Source of the DNA: Adlercreutzia equolifaciens DSM 19450
GTDB lineage: Bacteria > Actinomycetota > Coriobacteriia > Coriobacteriales > Eggerthellaceae
DNA: 64,000 nt
Direction of reading: 5' to 3'
Assembly: GCF_000478885.1 (NCBI RefSeq)
Contig: NC_022567.1
Coordinates: 1,736,001 to 1,800,000, forward strand
In this document: piece after piece, positions 1 to 9,277 of the stretch
Layout: each line of letters begins with the position of its first letter
How positions within the stretch are numbered: the first letter of the stretch is position 1
Program-made: the position numbers and the translations under genes
The notes under the pieces: model-generated
Seen by the model: the letters and a program-made list of their open reading frames with translations, nothing else
Told to the model about the DNA's origin: nothing
Databases searched by the model: none

Positions 1-1063
1 GGCTGCGCCCCAAGGCGCGGGCGATCTGCCCCGCCAGCTCATCCAGCGCCGCAAGCGATGACAAATGCTCCGCCGTCGCCGTGAGCACCGTCACCGACTG
101 GGATTCCAGCTGATTGCGCCTGAGCGCGTCGCGGCGCAACTTCTCCTTTTCCGCATGAAAGGCATCGCTGTCGTATTCCACCGCTATCTTAGCTTCGGGC
201 CAAAATAGATCGGCCACGCGCACCCGCCCCGTCTCCGCATCGAGAGGCAGCACGCGATTCATCTGCGGCTTGGGAAGCCCGTAACCACCGGCTGTCTTCG
301 GAAGGCACAGCATGAGCGCCAACGCGGTCTCCATGGGAGAGGCGGAGCCGTCGACAGCGTAGCGCACCGCACGGGCCATGGCTCGGCCCGCTTTCGAGCT
401 AGCCGATTGCGCGCTAAACCACCCCATGGCGCGAAGACACGAGACCGGAACTGGTCGGTTGCTGCGCGCGCATTCCTGCACTTCTACCCGACTGAGCAAT
501 CCGTCCTCGTTGCGACTCAGCTGAGGCACTTCGGCGAGATCGTAGTAATAGGTGGAGCACAGCTCGCAAATCAGCTCGGCGAGCTTCGGCATCGGAAGCT
601 TGAGGGCCAGTTGGAGCACCGCCAGTTCGGGGCCGGCTATCAGCAGCCCTTCCCCAGGGCCGCGAACGAAGGAGCCCTCCGCAGGCGCGGTGCTGCTCAG
701 GCAGCATGTCAAATCAGCCGCCGACAGACGCGACGCCTTGTTGGGCACCATCACACGGATTGGCGCGTCCACCATTCCGGCACCCTGTTCGAGCACCCTC
801 TCGATCACAGGTTTCGACGGCTTGAACGCCATACCGGATTCCGCAGCTTCTGCGTACGCCAGAGCTTCCTCGTATACAACCCCCAGCCGATCGCTCGCCA
901 GCCACCATGCACGCTCTTCAGTGTCGGGATTCCCCAGCGGAGGACGCAGTTTGGGAATCCGATTTCCCATCTCCAAGCTAACAGTTTCCCCGAAGAACAA
1001 ACCATAAAAGCGATCGCATGTCCAGCATTGCGCCGCCGTAAGACCCTCGACAATCGTAGCCAT
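1..1063 (-). CDS. Hypothetical protein with C-terminal DUF559/Vsr-like nuclease fold (3' end outside window)
   Basis: The frame is open from an ATG at 1061-1063, preceded by a strong GGGGAGAGG ribosome site, to the left edge, so about 354 residues are visible and the stop lies outside. No family is recognised for the first ~240 residues, which contain several cysteines. The last ~110 residues contain RVRVADLFWPEAKIAVEYD followed by SDAFH and a basic helix. The spacing of D and ExD resembles the PD-(D/E)xK fold of DUF559 and very-short-patch nucleases. Nuclease activity is inference from this motif. The promoter would lie in the minisatellite and AT-rich zone just upstream. Confidence 0.6.
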   Translation of the reverse strand, partial: MATIVEGLTAAQCWTCDRFYGLFFGETVSLEMGNRIPKLRPPLGNPDTEERAWWLASDRLGVVYEEALAYAEAAESGMAFKPSKPVIERVLEQGAGMVDAPIRVMVPNKASRLSAADLTCCLSSTAPAEGSFVRGPGEGLLIAGPELAVLQLALKLPMPKLAELICELCSTYYYDLAEVPQLSRNEDGLLSRVEVQECARSNRPVPVSCLRAMGWFSAQSASSKAGRAMARAVRYAVDGSASPMETALALMLCLPKTAGGYGLPKPQMNRVLPLDAETGRVRVADLFWPEAKIAVEYDSDAFHAEKEKLRRDALRRNQLESQSVTVLTATAEHLSSLAALDELAGQIARALGRS

Positions 1064-1123
1064 TCCTCTCCCCTTTCGCAACGAAGCCCAGCCGCGCTTC
1101 TTAGCCCGCAACAACCGGCATGT

Positions 1124-1204
1124 AGCACCGGGGCACGATCTCCCGTCGGCAGCACCGGGCCACGACTTCCCGTCGGCAGCACCGGGCCACGATTTCCCGT
1201 CGGC
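1124..1204. repeat. 27-bp tandem repeat, three units
   Basis: Three head-to-tail 27-bp units begin AGCACCGGG and end CCCGTCGGC. They differ at only a few positions and a degenerate fourth follows. They lie upstream of the partial nuclease-fold gene, next to a separate 15-bp array. Confidence 0.9.
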
Positions 1205-1240
1205 AGCGCCCGACACGCAACAATGGGCCATAATCTCCTG

Positions 1241-1357
1241 TCAGCAACATCCCTGTCAGCAACATCCCTGTCAGCAACATCCCTGTCAGCAACATCCCTG
1301 CCAGCAACATCCCTGCCAGCAACATCCCTGCCAGCAACATCCCTGCCAGCAACATCC
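1241..1357. repeat. 15-bp tandem repeat, about 7.8 units
   Basis: The unit is YCAGCAACATCCCTG. The first four copies begin with T and the next four with C, as if each variant had been duplicated as a block. Because the unit is divisible by three, several frames stay open across it, but none is a convincing gene. Confidence 0.95.
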
Positions 1358-1433
1358 GACACGCAACAACGGCCACGACCCCCGATTCGACACATTGGAC
1401 CCGCAGTACCGGGAGCTCATCGCGGAGCCGAAT

Positions 1434-1662
1434 TTGGAAAATGTGCCAATTTGGTCACTTTCAGCGCGGTCATCAATTTCGCCTTTCAGAAAAACACATT
1501 TTCCAACTTCTGCTGACCAAAATATCACATTTTCCAAATCTGCCAAATGCGCATCATATATTGCCTTGTTCAATCACCTTGTTGAACTGGTATTATTCCA
1601 TACCTCTATCTTGACTAGCTCAATCGCGCAACAAAAATACTTGGAAAATGTGCTTTTTTGAT
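1434..1662. repeat. AT-rich intergenic repeat family, zone 1 (four copies)
   Basis: Copies of the word TTGGAAAATGTG, usually followed by a T-run and TTTGGTCA, lie at 1434-1457 (+), 1489-1506 (-), 1514-1537 (-) and 1641-1662 (+). The + and - copies form inverted pairs able to fold into hairpins. The zone is far more AT-rich than its surroundings and has no credible gene. The same family recurs at 10352-10581. Confidence 0.8.
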
Positions 1663-1778
1663 CGCCGGGAATCGTGGCACGGCATCCTCGACCGTCCCAA
1701 CCGCACAACAATCCCGAAACCAAAGCAAACGGGAGCTTGCCGCAAACCGAAGCTCTGGCTTGAACGGAGCCCTGGTTT

Positions 1779-1849
1779 GCTCACCCGATCTGCTCGCGCT
1801 CCCCCATGCTCACCCGATCTGCTCGCGCTCCCGCATGCTCACCCGATCC
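1779..1849. repeat. 29-bp tandem repeat, about 2.4 units
   Basis: Two near-identical 29-bp units beginning GCTCACCCGATCTGCTCGCG are followed by a 13-bp partial unit. They lie in the gap downstream of metG, and no gene overlaps them. Confidence 0.85.
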
Positions 1850-1917
1850 GCCCATGCCCGGCCTTCGCGTTCTCACTTGCGCGCTCCCGTTCGCACGGCC
1901 AGCGCGCCAGATGAAAA

Positions 1918-1941
1918 AGAGCCCGCGCAAAAGCGGGCTCT
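1918..1941 (-). terminator. Rho-independent terminator of the metG operon
   Basis: AGAGCCCGC and GCGGGCTCT form a perfect 9-bp stem around a six-base loop. On the minus strand the stem is followed by TTTTT. It lies 28 bp past the metG stop codon. Confidence 0.9.
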
Positions 1942-1969
1942 CAAGGATCATTGCTCTGGCAAGATAGCC

Positions 1970-3991
1970 TTACTTGTACTGGCTCTCGTGCTTGCGGAAG
2001 AAATCGAAGCGCGGAGGGAGCTCGTGGATGCGATGGGCGCCGGCATCGATCTCAATGGCCGGGCACAGCTCGTCGTTGGAATCGAAGTCGTAGTTCCAGC
2101 TGAAGAAGTCACCGAAGTCGAAGCTCAGGTAGTCGCAGATCTTCTCGCAACCGACCGGCACAATGGGATGCATGAGCAGCGTCGCCATGCGCAGCAGGTA
2201 GAACGAGTCCACCAGTACCTGGCGCCGCGCATCCGCATCCTCGGACGCCTCGGCGGCCTTGATGCCATCGGCCCACCACTTGTTCGACCAGCGGATGAAC
2301 TCGTCGCACACCGACATCACGCGGTGCAGCTCCACCTTGTGCATGCGCTCCTCGTAGTCGAGCAGCGCCTCGAAGGCGCGACGGCGCACCTCGGGCGTCA
2401 CTGTCCCTAAGGGCATGCAGCCGTCGAAATTCTTCTGCGCCTCGTAGAAGCAGCTGCGGGCGAGGCGGTTGAACACGTTGGTGAGCAGCGCCCCCTCCTT
2501 GAGCACCGGATCGGCGTAGCGCGGATCGTCGCGCTTGGCCGGATCCGGATCGAAGGGCTTGGGGGAAAAGCCGACGGATTTCTGGTCGAGCCCGAGCGCC
2601 AGGAAGTGGGCGCGCAGCTGCTCGGGCGTGTAGTGCTCCAGCAGCTCCTCGCCCGTGGGCGGCTTCACCGCGCCCGACGAGGAGGCCTTCTTCTTGCCGA
2701 ACAGCATATGGTGGTTCGCCACGAGCGTGGTCTGGCGCATCTGCGAATCGGGGCCCTCGGCGAACAGACCGCCCGGGCGCAAAGCCTCCCACAGCGCCGG
2801 CTGGGCCACACCGTAGAAGTACAGGTTGTCCTGGCCGATGAACTGGTAGACCCGCGCGTCGTCGGAGCACCAGAAGTCGCGCCAGCTCGTGCGCGGCATC
2901 CCCTGCTCGTCGTTGATCGTGATGGTGAACGAGATGGGCGCCCACAGCGATTCGGGCCAGCACCACACCGTGAGCCCCTCCACGCCGTCGATGACGGGAG
3001 CGCGCACGCCCCACTCGATGTTGCCGGTGATGCGGAAGGGCACGAGCGTCTTCGAGGTGCGGAAGCGCAGGCCGGCCGCAGCCAGCGCGTCGCGGGCGGC
3101 GTCGCGCTCGCCGATGGAGGCGAACTCTATCTCGAAGGATTGCTTGTTGCCCTCGGCGGGACGGAACTCGTGGGGCGGCAGCTCGGCGGCCATGGCCTCG
3201 TACTCTTCCAAGTGCTCGTTCTTCACGAAGATCACGGGCGGGGCCAGAAACTCGGCGATGGCCTTGGTCACCACCGGGCGCACCTCGTCGTCGGCCTCAA
3301 GCTCGCGCACGTAGCCCTTCAGGAAGTCCTCGAACCCGGGCAGGTCGAAGTACCAGTTCTCCACGGGGCGCATCTCGGGGACGGTGCCCGTGAGCGTGGA
3401 CACCGGGGCGATGAGGTCCACCGGCGCGTACTGATGCCCCAGATCGCACTCGTCGGCATAGGCGTGCTCCGACTTGCAGCCCTGCACGGGGCAGTGGCCC
3501 TGCACCTGGCGACCGTTCAGGAAGGTGCCGGCCTCGGCGTCGTAGAACTGCAGGGTGGAGTCCAGCTTCAAGTGGCCGCTCTCGTGCAGGCGCTCGATGA
3601 ACTGATCGGAGATCATCTGGTGCACGTCGCCCGCGTGCCCGATGCCGCTGCCCTCGTAGATGTCCAGACTCACCTGGAAGGCCTCAAGGGTCGCCTTCTG
3701 GCGCTCGTGGTTGGCGAGCACGTAGTCGGCGATGGAGCCCTCGAACTCGCCGGCCTCCTTAAGCTTGCGGTAGCCCTCGTTGATGGGGCTGCCGAAGCAG
3801 TCGGTACCGGAGACGAAACGGACGTTCTCGGCGCCGATGCGGTCGCGCAGAAAGCGCGCGAAGGCGTCGGCGGGCACGAACACGCCGCCGATGTGGCCGA
3901 AGTGCAAGGGCTTGTTCCCGTAGGGCATGCCCGCCGTCACCACGGCGCGGGCGGGCCACTCGACCCGCTCTCTGCTATTCAAGTCCGACAC
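1970..3991 (-). CDS. metG: Methionine--tRNA ligase
   Basis: Charges tRNA-Met and initiator tRNA with methionine in the cytoplasm. The class I HIGH signature appears as HFGH at residues 30-33. Cys167, Cys172 and Cys182 lie in the zinc-knuckle insertion of the connective domain. The KMSKS loop is divergent, reading KKKASSSG after LFG, in a position consistent with the family. At 673 residues it seems to lack the C-terminal Trbp111-like tRNA-binding domain, since the protein ends soon after the anticodon-binding helices. Its start overlaps the sppA stop by 17 bp, which suggests translational coupling as the last gene of the aldolase-rho-sppA-metG operon. A terminator follows directly. Confidence 0.95.
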   Translation of the reverse strand: MSDLNSRERVEWPARAVVTAGMPYGNKPLHFGHIGGVFVPADAFARFLRDRIGAENVRFVSGTDCFGSPINEGYRKLKEAGEFEGSIADYVLANHERQKATLEAFQVSLDIYEGSGIGHAGDVHQMISDQFIERLHESGHLKLDSTLQFYDAEAGTFLNGRQVQGHCPVQGCKSEHAYADECDLGHQYAPVDLIAPVSTLTGTVPEMRPVENWYFDLPGFEDFLKGYVRELEADDEVRPVVTKAIAEFLAPPVIFVKNEHLEEYEAMAAELPPHEFRPAEGNKQSFEIEFASIGERDAARDALAAAGLRFRTSKTLVPFRITGNIEWGVRAPVIDGVEGLTVWCWPESLWAPISFTITINDEQGMPRTSWRDFWCSDDARVYQFIGQDNLYFYGVAQPALWEALRPGGLFAEGPDSQMRQTTLVANHHMLFGKKKASSSGAVKPPTGEELLEHYTPEQLRAHFLALGLDQKSVGFSPKPFDPDPAKRDDPRYADPVLKEGALLTNVFNRLARSCFYEAQKNFDGCMPLGTVTPEVRRRAFEALLDYEERMHKVELHRVMSVCDEFIRWSNKWWADGIKAAEASEDADARRQVLVDSFYLLRMATLLMHPIVPVGCEKICDYLSFDFGDFFSWNYDFDSNDELCPAIEIDAGAHRIHELPPRFDFFRKHESQYK

Positions 3992-5195
3992 GATTCTCCA
4001 ACTCCTTCAGTGTCCCGGAAACGTCCAGCGAATCTTCGGTGCCCATGATATCCAGAAGGCGCGACAAATCGCTCGTGGACGACTGCAGATACACGGTATC
4101 AGCATCGGCAATACCGGCCAGCTCGCAGGCCTTGGCCACGGCGGTCTCAAGCGTTCCCAGCTCGTCGGCCAGTCCGTTTTCCACGGCGTCCATGCCGGTG
4201 AACGTAAGGCCCGTGGCCAGCGCGCGCACGTCTTCCACCGGCATGTCGCGGCCCTCGGCGACGAAGTTGATGAACACCTCGTTGATCTGATCGACCTGAT
4301 CCTGGTACCAGGCGCGCTCCTCCTCGGTGAGCGGGCGGTTGCCGGCGCCGGAGTCCTTGGCATCGGCCGAGGTGATGTTCTCGACGGAGATGCCCAGCTT
4401 CTCGTAGAGCCCCGACAGGTCGGTCACCGACATGATGACACCGATGGAGCCGATGGAGGTCGTCTTGTCAGTGAAGATGTAGTCGGCCTGGGACGAGATC
4501 ATGTAGGCGGCACTCGCGTTGATGGAGGCGCTCGAGACCACCACGGGCTTGGAGAAGTCGCGGATGTAGGTGCTCATCTCCTCGCCGGCCGTGGCCACGC
4601 CGCCGCCGGAGTTCACGCGCAGCACGACCGCCTTGATGTGCGGGTTCTGCTCGGCGGCGTCCAGCTGGCTTTTAAGTCCCTCGGGGCTTGAGGTGGTGCC
4701 GTCGTACTGGATGGTGCCGCTGATGTTGATGATGCCCACAGTGTCTCCGGTAACCGTGTCGGCCCAGGAGGGCGACTCGTAGGAGAAGGCCCCCATGGAA
4801 CTGGTGAACACCGAGGTGCACGACCCGATGGTGGCCACCCCCAAGATGAGCACCGTCAGCACGGCGGCCAGACCGACGATCCAGCCGCGGCGCTTGGGCT
4901 GCTGGGCCGGCACCGCATAGGCGGCAGCCGGCTGGGCCTGGGCCTGGGCCGCATAGGCACCTTGCGGCTGGCCCGCATAGGACGGGCGCGGCTGGGGGGC
5001 TCCGTAGCCGTAGGGATTCGCTTGCGGCTGCGGCTGCGAGGTCGCCCGAGGGGCAGCTCCCGGGGCCGCGGGCTGGGAAGCGGCCGGCTGCGCTGGGGCA
5101 GCCGGCCCTTGCCCCGCCGACGGGCCGCCCGAGGACGGGGCGCCCCCAAGCGGTGCGCCCCAGGCGGCGTTCTGCCATTGGTTCTGATCGCTCAT
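3975..5195 (-). CDS. sppA: Signal peptide peptidase SppA, S49 family
   Basis: Membrane serine protease that degrades cleaved signal peptides. Residues 1-100 are a low-complexity Pro/Ala/Gln/Gly cytoplasmic tail, unusually long for a short-form SppA. One membrane segment follows at about 104-126. The S49 domain has VNSGGG near 195, the candidate nucleophile Ser228 in NASAAYM, and the candidate general base Lys280 in SADAKDSG, giving the Ser/Lys dyad arrangement of the B. subtilis type. The start lies 33 bp downstream of rho and the stop overlaps metG. Family assignment is firm; the role of the N-terminal tail is unknown. Confidence 0.92.
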   Translation of the reverse strand: MSDQNQWQNAAWGAPLGGAPSSGGPSAGQGPAAPAQPAASQPAAPGAAPRATSQPQPQANPYGYGAPQPRPSYAGQPQGAYAAQAQAQPAAAYAVPAQQPKRRGWIVGLAAVLTVLILGVATIGSCTSVFTSSMGAFSYESPSWADTVTGDTVGIINISGTIQYDGTTSSPEGLKSQLDAAEQNPHIKAVVLRVNSGGGVATAGEEMSTYIRDFSKPVVVSSASINASAAYMISSQADYIFTDKTTSIGSIGVIMSVTDLSGLYEKLGISVENITSADAKDSGAGNRPLTEEERAWYQDQVDQINEVFINFVAEGRDMPVEDVRALATGLTFTGMDAVENGLADELGTLETAVAKACELAGIADADTVYLQSSTSDLSRLLDIMGTEDSLDVSGTLKELENRVGLE

Positions 5196-5228
5196 AATGC
5201 TTCTTTCGTCGGGCCGGATTCGCCGGGC

Positions 5229-7238
5229 CTACAGTTCCATGCCATCGTCCGCACGACCCTGCTGAGCCTGCATCTTCTTCGCCATGCGCAGCAGGAACTC
5301 CTGGTTGGAATTGGTCTGCTTCAGCGACTTGATGAGCATGTCCATGGCGCGCTCGGTGGAGTTCGTGTTGGCCAGAATGCGGCGCACGCCCCAGATGAGC
5401 GGGGCCTCCTGCGGATCCATGAGCAGCTCCTCCTTGCGCGTGCCCGAGGAGATGGGGTCGATGGCCGGGAAGATGCGGCGATCGGCCAGGTAGCGGTCGA
5501 GCTTCAGCTCCATGTTGCCGGTGCCCTTGAACTCCTCGAAGATCACCTCGTCCATCTTCGACCCGGTCTCGATGAGGGCCGAGGCGAGGATGGTGAGCGA
5601 GCCGCCGTTCTCGATGTTGCGGGCGGCGCCGAGGAAGCGCTTGGGCGGATAGAGGGCCGTGGAATCGACGCCGCCGGAGAGGATGCGGCCGCTCGCGGGC
5701 TGCGCCAGGTTGTAGGCGCGGGCCAAACGCGTGATGGAGTCCAGCAGGATGACGACGTCCTTCCCCTGCTCGACCAGGCGCTTGGCGCGCTCGATGACGA
5801 GCTCGGCTACCTGGATGTGGTTCTCGGAGGGCATGTCGAAGGTGGAGGAGACCACCTCCCCGCGGATGGAGCGCTCCATGTCGGTCGCCTCTTCGGGACG
5901 CTCGTCGATGCCCAGGTACATGAGGTGCACGTCCGGGTTGTTCGCCGTGATAGCGGCGGCGATGTCCTTGAGCACGGTGGTCTTGCCGGCCTTGGGCGGC
6001 GACACGATGAGGCCGCGCTGGCCCTTGCCGATGGGAGCCGTCAGATCGATGACGCGGGCCGTGGTGGTGTTCTTCCCGTGCTCCATGAGCAGGCGCTCGT
6101 CGGGGAACACCGGCGTGAGGTCGGCGAACTTCGGCCGTAAGGCCATGATCTCGGGGGCCATGCCGTTGACGGCCGACACCTTCTGCAGGGCCGCGAACTT
6201 GTCGTTGGGGCGCGCCGGGCGCGTCGTGCCCGTGACCATGTCGCCCTTGCGCAGGCCGTTCTTGCGGATGGTGGCGAGCCCCACGTAGATGTCGTTCTCG
6301 CCGGACAGGTAGCCGGAGGTGCGCAGGAAGCCGTAGCCGTCGCCCATGATGTCCAGCACGCCGGTGACCTCGGTGAAGCCCTCGGCCTTGCAGACGGCCT
6401 CGTAGATGGCGTCCACCAGCTCGGCCTTCTTGAGCCCGGCGGCGTCCACCCCCGCCTCGGCGGCGCGGGCGCGCAGGTCGGCCACCTTGAGCTCTGTCAG
6501 CTCCTCCTTGGAGACGGAGGGCTGAGGCTCCCGGTTGCGATTCTCGTGGCGGTTCTTCTTGTTCTTCTTGCCGCCCTGGCTGTTCTGGGCGTTCTGCTTG
6601 TTCTGGCCGTTCTTGCCTTGGCCCTGGCCGTTCTGGTTCTGGCCACTTTGGTTCTGGCGGCGCTCCTCGCGGTCGCGGCGGCGGATCACCGTCGTGGTGG
6701 TGCGCTCGCGGCGAGGGGCCTCCTTGGACTCGGGAGCATCGGCGGGCGCGGGCGCCTCGGACTTGCCGGCGCCCGCTGCGGACGCCTCGGCGCCCTCGGG
6801 CTCCTTGGCCTGCGGGGCCTTCTCCTCCGCGTCGGCCGCAGGCTCGGATGCCGCCTTGCGAGTGCGGGCGCGACGCGGCTTGGGAGCCTCTTCGGAAGTC
6901 TCGGAAGTCGCAGGTGCTGCGTCGGTCGCGGCAGCCGTCCCCTCCTCCGCCGCCGGCTCGGGCGTCTTGCGGGCGCGGGTGCGGCGCGGCTTCGGCGCCT
7001 CCTCGGCCGTCAGCGCCTCGGTGGCTGCGGGAGATGCGGCCTCTTCGGCGGGCTTGGCCGCAGCACGGCGGCGCGTCGTCTTCTTGGCCGGAGCGGCTGG
7101 CGCCTCGGCACCCTCGGCAGCCAGTGCCGATGCCGGGGCCTCTTCCGCCTTCTTGCGCGAACGGCCGCGCTTCGGCTTCTCGGGGGTCGCCTCCGGGGCG
7201 GCCACTTCCGTCGTCATCGTCTCTTGGGTATCGCTCAT
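5229..7238 (-). CDS. rho: Transcription termination factor Rho with long N-terminal disordered region
   Basis: Hexameric RNA-dependent ATPase that ends transcription. The canonical core starts near residue 242 with the Rho_N helical domain, then the cold-shock-like RNA-binding domain (GDGYGFL around 300). The RecA-type motor has Walker A at 413-421 (SPPKAGKTT) and Walker B followed by [13 protein letters not shown]. The first ~240 residues are a disordered Lys/Arg/Glu/Ala-rich tail with an Asn/Gln/Gly-rich stretch at about 195-222. At 669 residues it is about 250 longer than E. coli Rho, and such insertions are known in actinobacterial Rho. Its ATG overlaps the stop of the upstream aldolase gene by 4 bp. 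Confidence 0.97.
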   Translation of the reverse strand: MSDTQETMTTEVAAPEATPEKPKRGRSRKKAEEAPASALAAEGAEAPAAPAKKTTRRRAAAKPAEEAASPAATEALTAEEAPKPRRTRARKTPEPAAEEGTAAATDAAPATSETSEEAPKPRRARTRKAASEPAADAEEKAPQAKEPEGAEASAAGAGKSEAPAPADAPESKEAPRRERTTTTVIRRRDREERRQNQSGQNQNGQGQGKNGQNKQNAQNSQGGKKNKKNRHENRNREPQPSVSKEELTELKVADLRARAAEAGVDAAGLKKAELVDAIYEAVCKAEGFTEVTGVLDIMGDGYGFLRTSGYLSGENDIYVGLATIRKNGLRKGDMVTGTTRPARPNDKFAALQKVSAVNGMAPEIMALRPKFADLTPVFPDERLLMEHGKNTTTARVIDLTAPIGKGQRGLIVSPPKAGKTTVLKDIAAAITANNPDVHLMYLGIDERPEEATDMERSIRGEVVSSTFDMPSENHIQVAELVIERAKRLVEQGKDVVILLDSITRLARAYNLAQPASGRILSGGVDSTALYPPKRFLGAARNIENGGSLTILASALIETGSKMDEVIFEEFKGTGNMELKLDRYLADRRIFPAIDPISSGTRKEELLMDPQEAPLIWGVRRILANTNSTERAMDMLIKSLKQTNSNQEFLLRMAKKMQAQQGRADDGMEL

Positions 7239-7921
7239 GCGTTCTGCACTTTCTCCCAGTCCTTGAGGAACGACTCAAGGCCGCGGTCGGTCAGTGGATG
7301 CTGCACGCATTTCTTCAGAATGCCGAAGGGAACCGTGGCGATGTCGGCCCCCATGAGAGCGGCCTGGGTCACATGGTTGGCGCTGCGGATGGAGGCGGCG
7401 ATGATCTCGATCTGCTCGCCGTTTACGGTGTCCTCGGAGAAGTCGTAGTTGCCGATGGCGCGCACGACGTCGTCCAGCTGCGCCAGGCCGTCCTCGGAGA
7501 TGTCGTCGAAGCGGCCCACGAACGGCGAGATGTAGCGGGCGCCGGCGCGGGCGGCCAAAATGGCCTGGGGCACGGTGAAGCACAGCGTCATGTTCACCGG
7601 AATGCCCTCGTCGGCCAAAGCGCGCGTGGCGGCCAGGCCCTCCACCATGGTGGGGATCTTCACGACGACGTTGGGGGCAATGGCGGCGAGCTCCCGTCCG
7701 TCGCGGACGATCTCGTCGCGGGTCATGGCCACCGACTCGGCGGACACCGGGCAATCCGGCCCCACGATGTCGCAGATGCGCTTGATGTGCGCGTGGAAAT
7801 CGTCGAGCTTCCCGCCGATGCGCGAGTACAGCGTCGGGTTGGTGGTCACGCCGGCCAACGCGCCCCAGCTGGCCGCCTCTTCGATTTCGGCGAGGTCGGC
7901 CGTGTCCAGAAAGAACTTCAC
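7235..7921 (-). CDS. Fructose-6-phosphate aldolase / transaldolase-like protein (TalC/MipB type)
   Basis: Small class I aldolase of the TalC/MipB group, forming or cleaving ketose phosphates through a Schiff-base lysine, here the Lys in NVVVKIPT. Other family motifs are FFLDTAD at the N-terminus, GVTTNPTL, and ISPFVGRFDD. The GTG at 7921 is chosen because the Shine-Dalgarno AAGGAGG abuts the alternative ATG at 7927 and lies six bases before the GTG; this also gives the family's typical MKFFLDTAD start. Whether the enzyme is a true transaldolase or an FSA cannot be told from sequence alone. It is the first gene of the rho-sppA-metG operon. Confidence 0.88.
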   Translation of the reverse strand: MKFFLDTADLAEIEEAASWGALAGVTTNPTLYSRIGGKLDDFHAHIKRICDIVGPDCPVSAESVAMTRDEIVRDGRELAAIAPNVVVKIPTMVEGLAATRALADEGIPVNMTLCFTVPQAILAARAGARYISPFVGRFDDISEDGLAQLDDVVRAIGNYDFSEDTVNGEQIEIIAASIRSANHVTQAALMGADIATVPFGILKKCVQHPLTDRGLESFLKDWEKVQNA

Positions 7922-8089
7922 GTTCATCCTCCTTCTTGAGGTTTACAGGCAAAGGAATGGGAATGGCGCTCGAATCGACCGCGGTAAAGCGCACTGCGAA
8001 CCCGAACCGTGAGAACGTTGAAAATGGGCGATACGGGACTATGGGAAGGAAGTGGGGCGCCATTGCGCCCAAGATTCAGAGCTGGAACC

Positions 8090-8118
8090 ATAGTAGCGCA
8101 ACCGACCGCACCGCACAA
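8090..8118 (-). promoter_or_regulatory. Candidate sigma70-type promoter of the aldolase-rho-sppA-metG operon
   Basis: On the minus strand TTGTGC (8113-8118) and TACTAT (8090-8095) are separated by exactly 17 bp, about 170 bp upstream of the aldolase start. Downstream in the leader is the short inverted repeat GGGCG-N6-CGCCC (8055-8070). Confidence 0.55.
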
Positions 8119-8205
8119 GAAAAAGCACAGACTGCCCGCGACTCAACTCGGAGGAGAGCCCATCGGCGTTCCGACGGCATTCCAGCTCGCTCAAGCCGCC
8201 CCCGC

Positions 8206-9090
8206 TCACTCCTCTTCTTTGCGAAACTCCAAGTAATCGAGGAAGCGGCGGGTGGCCAGGGGAAGGTGGCCGGCGCTGCGATAGGCCACGCCGATGGTGC
8301 GGAAGACCGGATCGGACAAGGGCAGCGTGACCACGTTTTGGGACAGGCCCCGCAGCATAAGGCGCGACAGCACGCTCACGCCCATGCCGTACTCCACCAT
8401 GGAGAGAATGGCCCGATCGTCCCACGAGGTGAGACGCGTGGTAGGGCGCACGCCCCATCGGATGAGGAACTCCAGAAGCTCGTCGTCGGACTCCGATGCC
8501 GGCGAGAGCAGCGGAAATTCCGCAAGACGCTCCACGGGAAACACCCCCGCGCCCGCCAGCTCGTGGTCGCGCGGAAGCACGGCCAGAAACTCGTCCTCCT
8601 CCAAGGCGCGCGCGAGGAGCCGCGCGTCCGTGCGCAGCGGGAGCAGCACGAAGCCGCAGTCCACGGTGCCGTCGGCGATCCACTCCTCGATCTCGGTGTA
8701 GTCTCCTACGCGCAGCTTGTAGTCGATACCCGGGTAATCGGCGCTGAAGCGCTTGATGATGCGCGGAATCCAATGGGCGGCCACGCTCGGGAACACACCG
8801 ATGCGGATGAGGCCGGTCTCAAGTCCCCGCACCTCGTCCACAGTGGCTTCCAAGGCGCGGAAGCTCTCGCAGAGGGCGCGGGCCTCGGGCAGAAGCCGTG
8901 CGCCATCGCCGGTCAGCACCACCCCCCGGCGGCTCCGCTCGAACAGCGCCACGCCCCAGTCGCGCTCCAAATCGGAGACCATGTGGCTTATGCCCGACTG
9001 GGAATAGGCCAGCGTCTCGGCCGCCTTGGTGAAGCTGCCGGCATCGGCCACCTCCACGAAGGCCTGGTACTTCTGGATGTTGGCGTCCAC
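8206..9090 (-). CDS. LysR-family transcriptional regulator
   Basis: 294 residues, the normal LysR length. The N-terminal winged helix-turn-helix covers about residues 5-65 (FVEVADAGSFTKAAETL, then SQSGISHMVSDLE). The substrate-binding domain starts near 90. The start is a GTG behind GGGGAGCC. The gene is divergent from an EamA-type exporter, the usual arrangement in which a LysR protein controls the neighbouring transporter and itself. The dyads between the two genes are its likely operator. The inducer is unknown. Confidence 0.92.
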   Translation of the reverse strand: MDANIQKYQAFVEVADAGSFTKAAETLAYSQSGISHMVSDLERDWGVALFERSRRGVVLTGDGARLLPEARALCESFRALEATVDEVRGLETGLIRIGVFPSVAAHWIPRIIKRFSADYPGIDYKLRVGDYTEIEEWIADGTVDCGFVLLPLRTDARLLARALEEDEFLAVLPRDHELAGAGVFPVERLAEFPLLSPASESDDELLEFLIRWGVRPTTRLTSWDDRAILSMVEYGMGVSVLSRLMLRGLSQNVVTLPLSDPVFRTIGVAYRSAGHLPLATRRFLDYLEFRKEEE

Positions 9091-9125
9091 GGCTCCCCTC
9101 TCCTCGTTGCTTCGTGCCTCATTGC

Positions 9126-9166
9126 CTCATGTTATGAGAATTTCTCATGTGAACTATGAAATAGTT
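9126..9166. promoter_or_regulatory. Dyad array between LysR and EamA genes (likely LysR operator)
   Basis: Three overlapping or adjacent dyads occur: CTCAT-GTT-ATGAG (9126-9138), the perfect 15-bp palindrome ATGAGAATTTCTCAT (9134-9148), and AACTAT-GAA-ATAGTT (9152-9166). The central site fits the T-N11-A pattern of LysR boxes. Its position in the divergent intergenic region supports the call. Confidence 0.65.
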
Positions 9167-9277
9167 TCGCTTTTCAGGGGATTTGTCAAGCGCCATAATG
9201 CAGCTGCATCAAAAGGAAGAAGGCGGCGCGCTGAGCCTGCGAGTCCCGCGCCCTGCACCGAGAAGGAGAGGCTTGCC

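Noticed and set aside
1241..1357. CRISPR-like array
   Set aside because: The 15-bp units abut without spacers, so it is a tandem repeat.
407..1516. Long plus-strand frame of 369 codons crossing both minisatellites
   Set aside because: It runs antisense to the partial nuclease-fold gene, is kept open by 15- and 27-bp repeats divisible by three, and has no protein-like features.
4672..7278. 868-codon minus-strand frame over rho and sppA
   Set aside because: It is an out-of-frame shadow of the real genes, with Arg/Pro/Gly-rich composition caused by GC-rich codons.
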